Notes: a model not told the origin generated them from the sequence alone. A DNA stretch of 64,000 bases from Halobacteriales archaeon QS_6_64_34 (GCA_003020925.1 PXRT01000013.1:28867-92866); one strand, 5' to 3'; numbered from the stretch's first letter, positions 52,452 through 61,327 are shown. Numbers and translations: made by a program.

Positions 52452-52943
52452 CTACTCCTCGTCGGTGGCGTCTTCAACCGAGATAGTGACCGGTTCCGCC
52501 GCGTCGTCCGGGTCGACATCACCCAGGTGGGCGTCGAGATTGCACACCGTGTTCAGTTCCGACTGGACATCGCTGACGATGGTGTTGACCAGTTCGCTCG
52601 GCGCGATGGCGCTGTACTCGTAGGGGTTGTTGCCGGCGCCGTCGTTCTCCCGTTTCTCGCGAGTCACTTTTGCCTCCTCGTGGAGTTCGGCCAGGGCCTC
52701 CCGGACGGTACTGGGGTACAGTCCCGTCAGGTCGGCGAGTTCGTCGCTCGTACTCCCCGGGTGTTGTCGGAGGCTCACGTATATGCGGGCGCGGGTCTCG
52801 GTGTCGAGCACCCACGCGAGCAGGTCGACGATGCCCTCGTCGAACTGCTCGACGGCGCGGTCGGCCTCCTGTTCCAGGCGATTCCGTACGTCCGCTGGGT
52901 CCTCGAGCGGGGTACCGTCGTCTTCCGGGTCGTCTGCAGACAT
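52452..52943 (-). CDS. TrmB/ArsR-type winged-helix regulator
   Basis: A 163-residue acidic protein. Residues 45-105 form a winged helix (DTETRARIYVSLRQHPGSTSDELADLTGLYPSTVREALAELHEEAKVTREKRENDG); flanks are acidic. Family resemblance to haloarchaeal transcription regulators of unknown target. Confidence 0.75.
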   Translation of the reverse strand: MSADDPEDDGTPLEDPADVRNRLEQEADRAVEQFDEGIVDLLAWVLDTETRARIYVSLRQHPGSTSDELADLTGLYPSTVREALAELHEEAKVTREKRENDGAGNNPYEYSAIAPSELVNTIVSDVQSELNTVCNLDAHLGDVDPDDAAEPVTISVEDATDEE

Positions 52944-53346
52944 GTGTTGTCTCTGTGGGGACGAAAGCGGTTGGCAGGTAAAAACCTTGGCTCGGCCCGG
53001 CGCAATGAGCCCAACCCCTGGATGCTAGAAATCGACTTTAGATTCGATAAAGTAACGTATACAACGCCGATTTAAGAATGCAACATTTAAACAGCGGTGG
53101 AAAACGGGGGCAGCTATCGCCCATGAGAGCGACCCTCTGGTATTTTACCGTAGTACCCCATACCGGAGAGTGTCGCAAGGCGTGACGTGAGGCGTCTACG
53201 CGCGATATCAGACGTGCAACGTGTCGCCGCTGGGGACGGTGGCGCAGTCGGTCCGAGACGACACACGGACGGGGCGACGGGGACCAGCGATTGGCGGGAG
53301 GGGAGGTAGTGGCAGCCGGAGTCTTCGTCGCCCTGGCGGTTTCGTT
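52944..53346. other. 403-bp intergenic stretch without a supported gene
   Basis: The left part is AT-rich (53030-53100: ATAAAGTAACGTATACAACG and AATGCAACATTTAAACAG), suggesting promoters for unknown transcripts. A 20-codon frame from ATG 53123 (MRATLWYFTVVPHTGECRKA) has no support. The right part is GC-rich with no coding signature on either strand. Confidence 0.4.
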
Positions 53347-54426
53347 TTAGTACTGAACTGAGAGCGAGTCGACGAGCGACGCCGGACCGTCGCGACGGAG
53401 CCGTCGCTGTCGCTCGGCACCGCTCTCGCCCTCGAACAGTCGCCGGATGCCGTCGATAGCCAGCCGGTCACACTCGGATTCCACAATCTCCCCCAGGGAC
53501 AGCGTCCCCTCGCCGTCCCTGGCCAGTAGCGACGCCGACTGGCCGTGGCGAATCGCGCGCCACTTGTTCTCGTCGAGCAGCTCCCGTCTGAGGTCGGTTC
53601 CCGACTCGCCGTCCTCGTAGCGGGCCGCCAGGTCGGTGACGAGCGCGTGGGCGTACTCGACGAAGGCGAGCACGCGGTCGGGGTCGGCCTGGCCGTCGGG
53701 GGCCCGCACTTCGACGGTGCCATGCCCCGAGTGGGGCCGCACGTCGAACCACAGCTCGCCCCGGTCGTCGATGCTGCCGTGTTCGACCATCCGGCGCTCG
53801 AACCGCTCGAAGGCCGCCCAGTCGTCGAACGCGGACGGGACGCCGGTGTTGGGCAGTGCCTCGAAAATGTTCGCCCTCGCCGACTGGAGCCCGGTATCGA
53901 ACCCGTTCCAGTACGGCGAGTTCGCGGATAGTGCCAACATCACGGGGACGTGCCAACGCAACTCGTTTGCCACCCACACCGCCTTGTCAGGGTCGTCCAC
54001 GCCGACGTGGACGTGCAGGCCCGCCGTCGTGTTGCGGTGCTGTGGGTACTGGATGCGGTCCAGTTGCGCCCGGTAACGGGGTTTCTCGGCGTGTTCGAGT
54101 TCGCGCCACTTCGCCAGCGGATGTAGCCCCGCCGCAGCGATACCGAACCCCTCGCTGGCGGCGTACTCGACCAGCGCTTCCCGCACCGCCAGCAGCTGCT
54201 CGCGGGCCTCGTCCGGCGCCTCGATGAGCGGCGTCTGCGTCTCGATGATGCATTTGAACAACTCGTGGTCCAGCCGCTCCTCTAAGAGCTCCGGCGGCTC
54301 GCTCTCGTAGACGAGTTCGTCCGTCCCCGACGTGGGGCGGCCGTGTGCGTCGACGACGTAGAACTCCTCCTCGATACCGAGCGTGCCCATCCGCGTGAAG
54401 TTCTCGGGGGACCCCGTCTCGTCCAT
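53347..54426 (-). CDS. gshA: Glutamate-cysteine ligase family protein (GshA type)
   Basis: A 359-residue carboxylate-amine ligase. [21 protein letters not shown] at the N-terminus, [63 protein letters not shown] and [13 protein letters not shown] are the glutamate-cysteine ligase 2 family motifs. Haloarchaea accumulate gamma-glutamylcysteine rather than glutathione, and this enzyme makes it. Confidence 0.85.
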   Translation of the reverse strand: MDETGSPENFTRMGTLGIEEEFYVVDAHGRPTSGTDELVYESEPPELLEERLDHELFKCIIETQTPLIEAPDEAREQLLAVREALVEYAASEGFGIAAAGLHPLAKWRELEHAEKPRYRAQLDRIQYPQHRNTTAGLHVHVGVDDPDKAVWVANELRWHVPVMLALSANSPYWNGFDTGLQSARANIFEALPNTGVPSAFDDWAAFERFERRMVEHGSIDDRGELWFDVRPHSGHGTVEVRAPDGQADPDRVLAFVEYAHALVTDLAARYEDGESGTDLRRELLDENKWRAIRHGQSASLLARDGEGTLSLGEIVESECDRLAIDGIRRLFEGESGAERQRRLRRDGPASLVDSLSVQY

Positions 54427-54536
54427 CGACCTGAACGTCGCAATCGACCCGCTAAAGCCTTCCGTCCGCGAGCTAGCAGCGGTAGAAACTACCGGAGACT
54501 TCTACCTGTGGTCCACTGCCTGCTACGCTATCGAGT

Positions 54537-54652
54537 ACAGCCAGAAAGCCCCCGAGCGTTCGAGTGCCGGGGCTCGCTGCGGTCCTCGCCTCCGGCTGCG
54601 GTCCTTGTGTCGCCCGGGCTACTCGAACGCTCGGCCCCTTTCAGTCCCACCC
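54537..54652 (+). repeat. Variable-arm hairpin element R7
   Basis: Left end ACAGCCAGAAAGCCCC, right end GGCCCCTTTCAGTCCCACCC. Arms CGAGCGTTCGAGT (54553-54565) and ACTCGAACGCTCG (54621-54633) pair over 13 bp without mismatch. Located between the gshA start and the flpA stop; nothing else of note in that 283-bp gap. Confidence 0.87.
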
Positions 54653-54709
54653 GTGGTAGTTGGTCAATCGGCTACAAGTCCGGCTGGAAATCCCCGTTTG
54701 CTGAGTTTC

Positions 54710-55345
54710 CTACTCCAGCGGCCGCGCGACGACGCCGAGGTGGTCCTCGTGGTAGGGGTCGAGTTGCTCGGTTTCGAGCACTTCGTAGCTCTCTTGCAGT
54801 TCGGCCACCACGTCCGCAAAGACGTCCTCGGGGTCGGCGGTCACGTCCTCGCTGCGGGCCTTGACCGCAGCCAGCAGCCGGCCGTCGTCGTCGAGAAAGC
54901 GGCGGTTCAGCGCTGCGACGCGGGCCTGGCCGCGGGTGGCGACGTCCTGGACGACGGCGTCGACCGGTTCGACGACGTGGGCGTAGGTCTCGGGCTTGCG
55001 GGCGTCCTTGAGCAGCGGGAACAGATTCTCCCGGTGGTCGGCCACCTCCAACAGTTCCCGGACGGGCCGGGGGGCGAACTCGACGGCGTACGTCGGGCCG
55101 CCGAAGTCCGCGACGTGACTCACCGTCGTCCCGGCGGCGGCGCCCAGATACAGCGTCTTCTGGTCGGTTTCGAGTCCGGTGTCCATCCCCAGGGCCAGCA
55201 TCGCGCCGAGCTTCGAGCGGCCCGGGTCCCAGCGCCGGAACTCCCCATCTGTCGCCTCGCCGTACTCGGGGTGGCCACGCGTGGCGATGCTCGTCGTGCC
55301 GTCGAAGTCGTGGCGCTCGATACCGTCGGGCAGCGGCGGCGTCAC
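54710..55345 (-). CDS. flpA: Fibrillarin-like rRNA/tRNA 2'-O-methyltransferase
   Basis: A 211-residue SAM-dependent methyltransferase: KTLYLGAAAGTTVSHVADFGG (SAM motif I, about 64-84), AVEFAPRPVRELLEVADHRENLFPLLKDARKPETY and DAVVQDVATRGQARVA. It works with Nop5 and L7Ae in box C/D RNPs. ATG overlaps the nop5 stop by 4 bp. Confidence 0.93.
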   Translation of the reverse strand: MTPPLPDGIERHDFDGTTSIATRGHPEYGEATDGEFRRWDPGRSKLGAMLALGMDTGLETDQKTLYLGAAAGTTVSHVADFGGPTYAVEFAPRPVRELLEVADHRENLFPLLKDARKPETYAHVVEPVDAVVQDVATRGQARVAALNRRFLDDDGRLLAAVKARSEDVTADPEDVFADVVAELQESYEVLETEQLDPYHEDHLGVVARPLE

Positions 55346-56190
55346 TCGCCCTCACCCCCGCGCGAGCGGATTCGTTCGATGCGCTCGTCCAGTTCCCGCT
55401 CCAGGCCGGGCCGTCGGTCGCCGCTGTAGTGGTCGATGCGGGCGGCGATGGTGAGCTTGCCGGCGAGGGCCCGCGCCGCAGAGCCCCGGTCCTCGCGACG
55501 GGTGCCGCTGACGTATTCGTGGGTGAAGATGATGCCGTGTTTCGGGGAGGGCGCCCCGCCCCGAAGGTGGGCAAAGAGCGCGTCCTCGGCGCCCAGCACC
55601 TGAACGGTGCCGCTTGGCTTCTTGGCGAGCGAGTCCAGCCCGCCGGCCAGCGAGATGAGTCGAGCCGCAAGCACCGGCCCGGCCAGCGCCGAGAGGTTCG
55701 GCGCGACGGCGGGCGCGGTCCGCTCGACGTACGCCCGCAGGTCGTCGGCTTCCTCTGAGACCGCGACGACGCGCTCGGCCATGCCCCGGAGCGCCCGGTC
55801 GCCCCCGCCCACCTCGCCCTCGGCGATGCGGCGGGCGTAGCCGACGCCGCTACCGCCCTCGCCGTAGCGACTGCCGCCCCACTCGGCGACCCGCTCGGCC
55901 AGCTCGTTTGCGGTCCGCTCGCAGTCGGCCATGGCTCGAATGCTATGTTTCAGCTGTTGGTCATCTGCTCTTTCTCGCTTCCGGACCGCTTCCCGGGCCG
56001 CGTTCACGGTGGCGTCATGGAGAAGGCTGTAGTAGTCGTCTTCGTCGTCCGCGAAGCCGGCGTCCACCGCCTGGGTCGGCCAGTCAACGGGTGCGTCCGC
56101 GCTTCCATTTTCGATGGCGTCACGGGCCGCGTGTAAGTCGCCAGAGTCCAGGCCCCGGAACCAGCCGGCATCTGTGGCGTCGTTGGTCAT
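55342..56190 (-). CDS. nop5: Nop5/Nop56-type C/D box RNP scaffold with a replaced 5' end
   Basis: A 282-residue protein: N-terminal domain 1-110, helical linker, and the Nop domain (APNLSALAGPVLAARLISLAGGLDSLAKKPSGTVQVLGAEDALFAHLRGG, PKHGIIFTHEYV). It bridges fibrillarin and L7Ae on guide RNAs. Around codon 90 codon choice changes: the first part uses CAT, AGC, ATT, CGA, AAA, while downstream is GC-ended, and a second diverged copy of the same N-terminal region sits at 57181-57438. The 5' end therefore looks imported. Confidence 0.92.
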   Translation of the reverse strand: MTNDATDAGWFRGLDSGDLHAARDAIENGSADAPVDWPTQAVDAGFADDEDDYYSLLHDATVNAAREAVRKRERADDQQLKHSIRAMADCERTANELAERVAEWGGSRYGEGGSGVGYARRIAEGEVGGGDRALRGMAERVVAVSEEADDLRAYVERTAPAVAPNLSALAGPVLAARLISLAGGLDSLAKKPSGTVQVLGAEDALFAHLRGGAPSPKHGIIFTHEYVSGTRREDRGSAARALAGKLTIAARIDHYSGDRRPGLERELDERIERIRSRGGEGE

Positions 56191-56435
56191 ATCTTTCTTT
56201 TAGATTCGGGGCCTGTATATTCGTCCCCCTTTCCGATTAGGGGAGACGCGCCTCATGAAGGATTCTGAATCTCACACCGGACCTGGTCCAAAAGCCCCTG
56301 ATTGAACCGTCCGCTTCCTTCCTCTATTGCGTCAAGATGCTGATTGCTTCCTCCGAAGAGACTATTCGGCACTCCAGAAGGTGGTGAATATGACAGGGCA
56401 AATGTTATTAACCGTTATCACTTTCTATTTTTATA

Positions 56436-56915
56436 ATGGCCGGAAATTTATTTCGAGTCACAGTTGACGACCCGAACTACTCACAAGTACTGAAGGAGCC
56501 CGTAGAACTTAATAAGGTCCGGAACCCTCCTGAGCCACTTCGATCGATGGACACTGCCCGTATCTGGGGAATTAATCCTGGACCAGATAACGAGCGATTG
56601 TATGCAAACCTCCAACCGGATGATGGTCTTTTGTTTTATCTCGGCGGGAAATATCGTACCAGCGGCGAAGGTCTGTATGTAGCTGTTGGTCGTATCGGAA
56701 AGAAGTTTAGAGGAGATGAAGACTCTGCACGGACGTTTTTTCGAAATATCAATACAATACGTATGTTTACTGTTAAGGATTTTGAGTTAATTGAAAAGAG
56801 TAAAAGAGATATCAAACAAATACTTGGATACGAAGGGGATCCACAGGGGTCGCATCGAGTACGCGAAAAGCATTATTCATCCCTCGACAGAGTGATGAAT
56901 CAATTGCGTTCCTGA
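56436..56915 (+). CDS. Low-GC protein, possible EVE/PUA-like nucleic-acid-binding domain
   Basis: A 159-residue protein (MAGNLFRVTVDDPNYSQVLKEPVEL). RIWGINPGPDNERLYANLQPDDGLLFYLGG, KYRTSGEGLYVAVGRIGKKFRGDEDSARTFFRNINTIRMFTVKDF has the W-x-(N/G)-...-GD-xLFY-...-GVGRIG layout of EVE/YTH-like domains found at the front of modification-dependent restriction enzymes. A TTATTA box (56407-56412) lies about 26 bp upstream, fitting a leaderless start. AT-ended codons mark it as foreign to its neighbours. Family assignment by pattern only. Confidence 0.5.
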   Translation: MAGNLFRVTVDDPNYSQVLKEPVELNKVRNPPEPLRSMDTARIWGINPGPDNERLYANLQPDDGLLFYLGGKYRTSGEGLYVAVGRIGKKFRGDEDSARTFFRNINTIRMFTVKDFELIEKSKRDIKQILGYEGDPQGSHRVREKHYSSLDRVMNQLRS

Positions 56916-57180
56916 TTCCTTGGAGACGTCAATGGAGTCGGATGTGATTATTATATTCTGCGCTCATTGAGACGCAGGTTAACAAAAATACGTTCAGAGT
57001 TTGATTTTAATCTGCGGAATAGATCTTCTATATTCAGCACGCGGCTCTGGACAGGTACCGAAAAGGTTTCAATACGGATGATGGGTCACTCCCTGTACTT
57101 AGCAACCTTATGCCAGGATCTGTTGGCTGGGAAGCATTTGAACAGAGCCAATTATTAGAGAGATTTTATACTAGTTTTCT

Positions 57181-57438
57181 GGTCATGTCGGCCATCGCCC
57201 GCACAGTGTGGACGAGTTACTGGTCGTCGGCGGTCTCGCGTTCGGTGACGGCCGCTGCCGTGGCCGCCGTCGTCGCCGCATGGAGGCGCTCGTAGTAGTC
57301 GTCCGTATCGTCGGCAAAGCCCGCATCGACGGCCTGTGCAGGCCAGTCCTCGGGGCCCTGAGCCCGGCCGCTGGCGATACGTTCTGCAGCGGCGGCCCCA
57401 TCGTCGCAGTCCAACCTGGCGAACCACCCGTCTGTCAT
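57181..57438 (-). pseudogene. Truncated second copy of the nop5 5' end
   Basis: ATG 57438 encodes MTDGWFARLDCDDGAAAAERIASGRAQGPEDWPAQAVDAGFADDTDDYYERLHAATTAA..., clearly homologous (about 60 percent) to residues 9-90 of the intact Nop5. A TAA replaces the CAA/CAG glutamine codon after ADDQ, yet homology goes on in frame as LVHTVRAMADMT down to 57181, where unrelated AT-rich DNA begins. The break is at the shared ATGGCCGAC (codons M-A-D). Thus it is the old host 5' end, killed and left behind. Confidence 0.85.
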
Positions 57439-57658
57439 ACTCGCCGGTGCGCACCCGACGCGAAAAAGCCCCGTGGTTGTGCTGCCAGGCCCGCACGGGG
57501 GACCAGCCAGCTAGTTGCTATCACACATACATATCTGTTCATACACTCCCTCGACTAATATAAGGTTGTTACAAGAGACCAGCGAATCGGGTCCGACGAG
57601 TCTGGCACGACCATCGAGTAGGCCAGAACGCTACCGGAGCGAGCGATTACTACCGGAT

Positions 57659-57675
57659 TTTGAAACGGTTTCAAA
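57659..57675. promoter_or_regulatory. 17-bp palindrome upstream of the acyl-CoA synthetase gene
   Basis: TTTGAAAC-G-GTTTCAAA is a perfect 8+1+8 inverted repeat 58 bp before ATG 57733, in an otherwise plain promoter region. It has the size and symmetry of a dimeric repressor operator. The protein that binds it cannot be named from the window. Confidence 0.45.
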
Positions 57676-57732
57676 CGTGCAACGTGTTAACATCCCGTAC
57701 CTACTTGGCCGTTCCTGGCGAACTACGACCGG

Positions 57733-59694
57733 ATGGGCGCCACACCCGACTGGTACGAAGCGGAGGCCGCCTACAGCGACGCGGTCACCGAGATGGACAC
57801 GCTCGGCGAGCTGTTCGCGTCGACCGTCGAACGCAACGCCGACCGGAACGCCCAGCAGTACAAGGGTGGCGTCTACGACCGCTCGCTGACCGGTGCGGTG
57901 CTGTCGGCGCCGCCCGACGGCGAGTACGGCACAATCAGCTACGAGCGGATGGGGGAGCTGGTGCGCTCGCTGGCCGCCGGCTTCCGCGAACTCGGCGTGA
58001 GTAGCGACACCCGCGTCGGTCTCTTCGCGTCGACGCGCATGGAATGGGCGCTGACCGACTTCGCCGTGCTTTCTGCCGGCGGCGTCGTGACGACGGTGTA
58101 CACCGACTCCTCCGAACGGCAGGTGCGGTATCTGCTCGACGACCCGGACGCCGAGGTTGCCGTCGTGGGGACCCCCGCCCACTTAGAGCACGTGCTGGCG
58201 GTCGAGGACGACCTCGACCTGGCGGCCATCGTCACGGTAAACGACTGCGCGCCGGACCGCGAGGACGTGCTCACACTCGCGGAGGTGTACGAGCGCGGCT
58301 CGGCGGCCTTCGAGGTGAGCGCATACGAGTCGTGGCTGGCCGACCGGTTGCTCGACGACCTCGCGAGCATCATCTACACCTCCGGGACCACCGGGCAGCC
58401 GAAAGGCGTGGAGCTGACACACCGGAACTTCCGGGCCAACGTCAACCAGGCCAGACGGCGCCTGGGACCGCGACCGGACAGGAACCCCGACCTCCCGACG
58501 GTCGCGGCCGGGAAGCGCTCGATTGCCTTCCTCCCGCTGGCCCACGTCTTCGAGCGGCTGGCGGGCCACTTCTTCATGTACGCCTCCGGTGTCACCGTCT
58601 GCTACGCCGAGAACCCGGACACGCTAGTCGACGACCTCAAAGCGGTACAGCCCCACATGGGCGCGAGCGTCCCCCGCGTCTACGAGCGCATCTTCCGACA
58701 GATGCGCGAGCAGGCCGGCGAGTCGCCCGTCAAAGAGCGCATCTTCGACTGGGCGCTGGGCGTGGCTCGCGAGTACGCACGGACCGACGACCCCGGAATC
58801 GGGCTCGAACTCCAGCACCGCCTCGCCGACCGACTCGTCTACAGTACGGTCAGGGAGGGATTGGGCGGCGAGGTGGAGTTCATGGTCAGTGGCGGCGGGA
58901 GCCTCTCGAAGAGGCTGTGTGAGACGTTCATCGGGATGGGCGTCGATATCGTCGAGGGGTACGGCCTCACCGAGACGGCGCCGGTCATCTCCATCAACCC
59001 GCCGGAGGACCTCCGGCCGGGGACACTCGGCTACCCCGTCACCGAACTCGACGTCTACATCGACGAGCACGTCGTCGACGACGTGGAGTTCGACGAGGCG
59101 AGCGGCCGCCTGGGGGAGTTGCTCGTCGCCGGCCCCAACGTCACGGCGGGGTACTGGGCCAATCCGGGCGAGACGACCCGTGGCTTCACCGAGCGCGAGG
59201 GGCGGCGCTGGTTCCGGACCGGCGACGTCGTGGCGCTGACCGACGACGGCTTCCTGGTGTATCACGACCGCATCAAACAGCTCCTCGTGCTCTCGACGGG
59301 CAAGAACGTGGCGCCCCAGCCCATCGAAGACCGCTTTGCCACGGTCGACGTGGTCGACCAGGTGATGGTCGTCGGCGACGGCCGGAAGTTCGTCGGCGCG
59401 CTGGTCGTCCCCGACTTCGAGGAGATAGCACGCCTCGCGACGAAGGAGGGCGTCGACCTGCCGACGGACCCGGCCGAAAAGTGTGACCACGCGGCCGTCC
59501 GGGCCTGGATACAGGCGGCCGTCGACGAAGTGAACGCCGACCTCGAACGGACCGAGCGTATCAAGGCGTTCGAGCCGGTCCCCGAGGAGTGGACCACGCG
59601 CAACGACCTCCTCACACCGTCGATGAAGAAGAAACGGCACAACATCCACGAGGAGTTCGAGGCCGCAGTCGACGCTATCTACGAGGAGACCTAA
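57733..59694 (+). CDS. AMP-forming long-chain acyl-CoA synthetase-type enzyme
   Basis: A 653-residue ANL-superfamily enzyme: P-loop-like IIYTSGTTGQPKGVELTHRN (about 215-234), GYGLTETAPVISIN, FRTGDVVALTDDGFLVYHDRIKQLLVLSTGKNVAPQPIE and a closing K in TPSMKKKRH. Length and the FadD15-like core (EFMVSGGGSLSKRLCETFIGMGVDIVEGYG) fit long-chain fatty-acid-CoA ligases. Confidence 0.87.
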   Translation: MGATPDWYEAEAAYSDAVTEMDTLGELFASTVERNADRNAQQYKGGVYDRSLTGAVLSAPPDGEYGTISYERMGELVRSLAAGFRELGVSSDTRVGLFASTRMEWALTDFAVLSAGGVVTTVYTDSSERQVRYLLDDPDAEVAVVGTPAHLEHVLAVEDDLDLAAIVTVNDCAPDREDVLTLAEVYERGSAAFEVSAYESWLADRLLDDLASIIYTSGTTGQPKGVELTHRNFRANVNQARRRLGPRPDRNPDLPTVAAGKRSIAFLPLAHVFERLAGHFFMYASGVTVCYAENPDTLVDDLKAVQPHMGASVPRVYERIFRQMREQAGESPVKERIFDWALGVAREYARTDDPGIGLELQHRLADRLVYSTVREGLGGEVEFMVSGGGSLSKRLCETFIGMGVDIVEGYGLTETAPVISINPPEDLRPGTLGYPVTELDVYIDEHVVDDVEFDEASGRLGELLVAGPNVTAGYWANPGETTRGFTEREGRRWFRTGDVVALTDDGFLVYHDRIKQLLVLSTGKNVAPQPIEDRFATVDVVDQVMVVGDGRKFVGALVVPDFEEIARLATKEGVDLPTDPAEKCDHAAVRAWIQAAVDEVNADLERTERIKAFEPVPEEWTTRNDLLTPSMKKKRHNIHEEFEAAVDAIYEET

Positions 59695-59705
59695 CGGGGT
59701 CGGCG

Positions 59706-60066
59706 GTGACTGCCAGCCCGCCGAGACGAACCAGTCGCCCCCGGAACCGGGCCGAGAAAGACGACTTCTTCGCCGAGCATCCACGGTCACCGATTCCGCC
59801 CGAGGACCGGGATGACTTCGACGGGCTGGCGTATTTCGACCCCGACCCGGCCTGCCGCGTCGTCACCTTCGATTTCGATATCGACGGCGAGGCTGTCACG
59901 CTCCAGGGCTACCGCCAGGCCGGCGACGACCCCGGCCAGCTGTTCGTCCCGTTTTGGGACAAGACCACGGGCCAGCAGACGTACAAGCAGGGCCGGTATA
60001 TGGAACTGGAACACGAGGGCGAACTGGCTCGACGTGGCCGTCGAGGCCGGCGAGCGAACCGACTAG
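59706..60066 (+). pseudogene. DUF1684 gene with frameshift and missing C-terminus
   Basis: GTG 59706 (TASPPRRTSRPRNRAEKDDFFAEHPRSPIP) leads the DUF1684 pattern KDxFF...SPIP-x-R-xF-GLAYFDPDPACRVV...LFVPFWDKTTGQQTYKQGRYMELEHEGE. Then the frame fails: the expected LDVAVEAGERTD appears in another frame and ends at a stop, and the last ~40 residues of the family (NPYCAY...CPLPP-ENxL) are absent. A single frameshift plus loss of the 3' end made it a pseudogene. Confidence 0.75.
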
Positions 60067-60117
60067 CGACCGGGCGATGAGGGAACAGTTTTCAGGCCGT
60101 CGTCGTTACTGTCAGGT

Positions 60118-60972
60118 ATGTCGACCGTGTCACGCGAGCGGCCCCGCCTCCAGTCGGCCATCGCGCTGGTCTCCGCGCTCGGTCTCGGAGCCGGCGGGCT
60201 CGCGCTCGGGTTCGCGCTGCTCGTCCTGACCGTCGTCGGAATCGGGGTCGTCACCGGAGCGGAGCTGTCGGGCTTTGCCTTCCTCGTCCTCAGTCTCGTC
60301 TTCGTCCAGGGTATCGGCTGTGGCGGCGTCGCCCTGAGCTACTACAAGCTCAGACCGGTGCTGGCGCCCCGAATCAGGTCGGCACTCGACATCGGCGAGG
60401 AGGGAGAGGCGTTCGGTATCCCAATCGCCGTCCCGAGCCTCCGACAGGTGGGTATCGTCCTTGCGGGCTACGCTGGGGCCATCGTCTGGGTGATGCTCTC
60501 GGGAATCGTACTGACCGTCGTCCAGAACATCAGGGGCGAGTCGATACAGACCGGTAACAACGCCGCAGCCGAACTCGGCCGGACGAACCCCGAACTCCTC
60601 CTGTTGTTGATTCCGGCGTCGGTTCTCCTCATCGGTCCGGGTGAGGAACTCCTCTTTCGGGGCGTCGTCCAGGGGCGCATCCGCGAGCGGTTCAGCCGCG
60701 TCCCGGGTATCGCCATCGCCTCACTGTTTTTCGCAGCGCTGCACATCGTCGCCCTCGTGGGCGGCTCGCTGCTCGGCAATCTGGTCGTCGTGAGCATCCT
60801 CTTTGGCACCGCGACGGTCTTCGGTGTCGCCTACGAGTACGCCGACAACATCGTCGTCCCGTCGCTGATACACGGGCTGTACAACGCGACGCTGTTTACC
60901 CTCCTGTATGTCAGCCTGACCGTCGGCGAGGAACTCCAGCAGGGGCAGGCCCTGCTCGGATTTGCGGGGTAG
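60118..60972 (+). CDS. CPBP-family intramembrane protease
   Basis: A 284-residue protein with about eight transmembrane helices. The CPBP signature is complete: GPGEELLFRGVVQGRIRERF (EExxxR, about 178-188) and LFFAALHIVAL (FxxxH). A final IHGLYNATLF helix carries the second His/Asn. In bacteria such proteins mature lipids or peptides; substrate unknown here. Confidence 0.87.
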   Translation: MSTVSRERPRLQSAIALVSALGLGAGGLALGFALLVLTVVGIGVVTGAELSGFAFLVLSLVFVQGIGCGGVALSYYKLRPVLAPRIRSALDIGEEGEAFGIPIAVPSLRQVGIVLAGYAGAIVWVMLSGIVLTVVQNIRGESIQTGNNAAAELGRTNPELLLLLIPASVLLIGPGEELLFRGVVQGRIRERFSRVPGIAIASLFFAALHIVALVGGSLLGNLVVVSILFGTATVFGVAYEYADNIVVPSLIHGLYNATLFTLLYVSLTVGEELQQGQALLGFAG

Positions 60973-60977
60973 GACCG

Positions 60978-61274
60978 TTACTCGCGGGCGGCCTCGATGT
61001 GGGCGGTCGCCTCCTCGGGCGTCATCCCGCGGACCCCACAGGCACACGACAGCAACTCGGGGTCGTGCAACTCGTCGACCTGCTCCCGTCGCTCCCGCTT
61101 CAGGGAGCCGCTGTCGGAGTCGTACGCGAAGTACACCCGGTAGCTGACCTGTGTGACCCCCTCGATTCGGTGGTCGGCGTCGAGGTCGGGACTGTGGATT
61201 GCCTCCTCGTGTTCGGCCTGCATCGTCTCCTTCCACTGCTGGAGATTGGATTCGGGGTCGGTGTCGTCGGTCAT
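60978..61274 (-). CDS. Small haloarchaeal protein with CAC motif
   Basis: A 98-residue protein; ATG 61274 (MTDDTDPESNLQQWKETMQAEHEEAIHSPDLDADH). The second half, GVTQVSYRVYFAYDSDSGSLKRERREQVDELHDPELLSCACGVRGMTPEEATAHIEAARE, has a CAC pair and helical ends. Converges with the CPBP gene. Not recognised. Confidence 0.6.
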   Translation of the reverse strand: MTDDTDPESNLQQWKETMQAEHEEAIHSPDLDADHRIEGVTQVSYRVYFAYDSDSGSLKRERREQVDELHDPELLSCACGVRGMTPEEATAHIEAARE

Positions 61275-61327
61275 GCGCGGACGCTGGCGAGGAGCGGACA
61301 AAAAGGGCGGTGTCGAGCCCCTGTCGC

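Noticed and set aside
56967..57158. 63-codon frame between the EVE-like gene and the nop5 fragment
   Set aside because: Basic, low-complexity translation without conserved pattern; I see no support for a gene or a transposase fragment.
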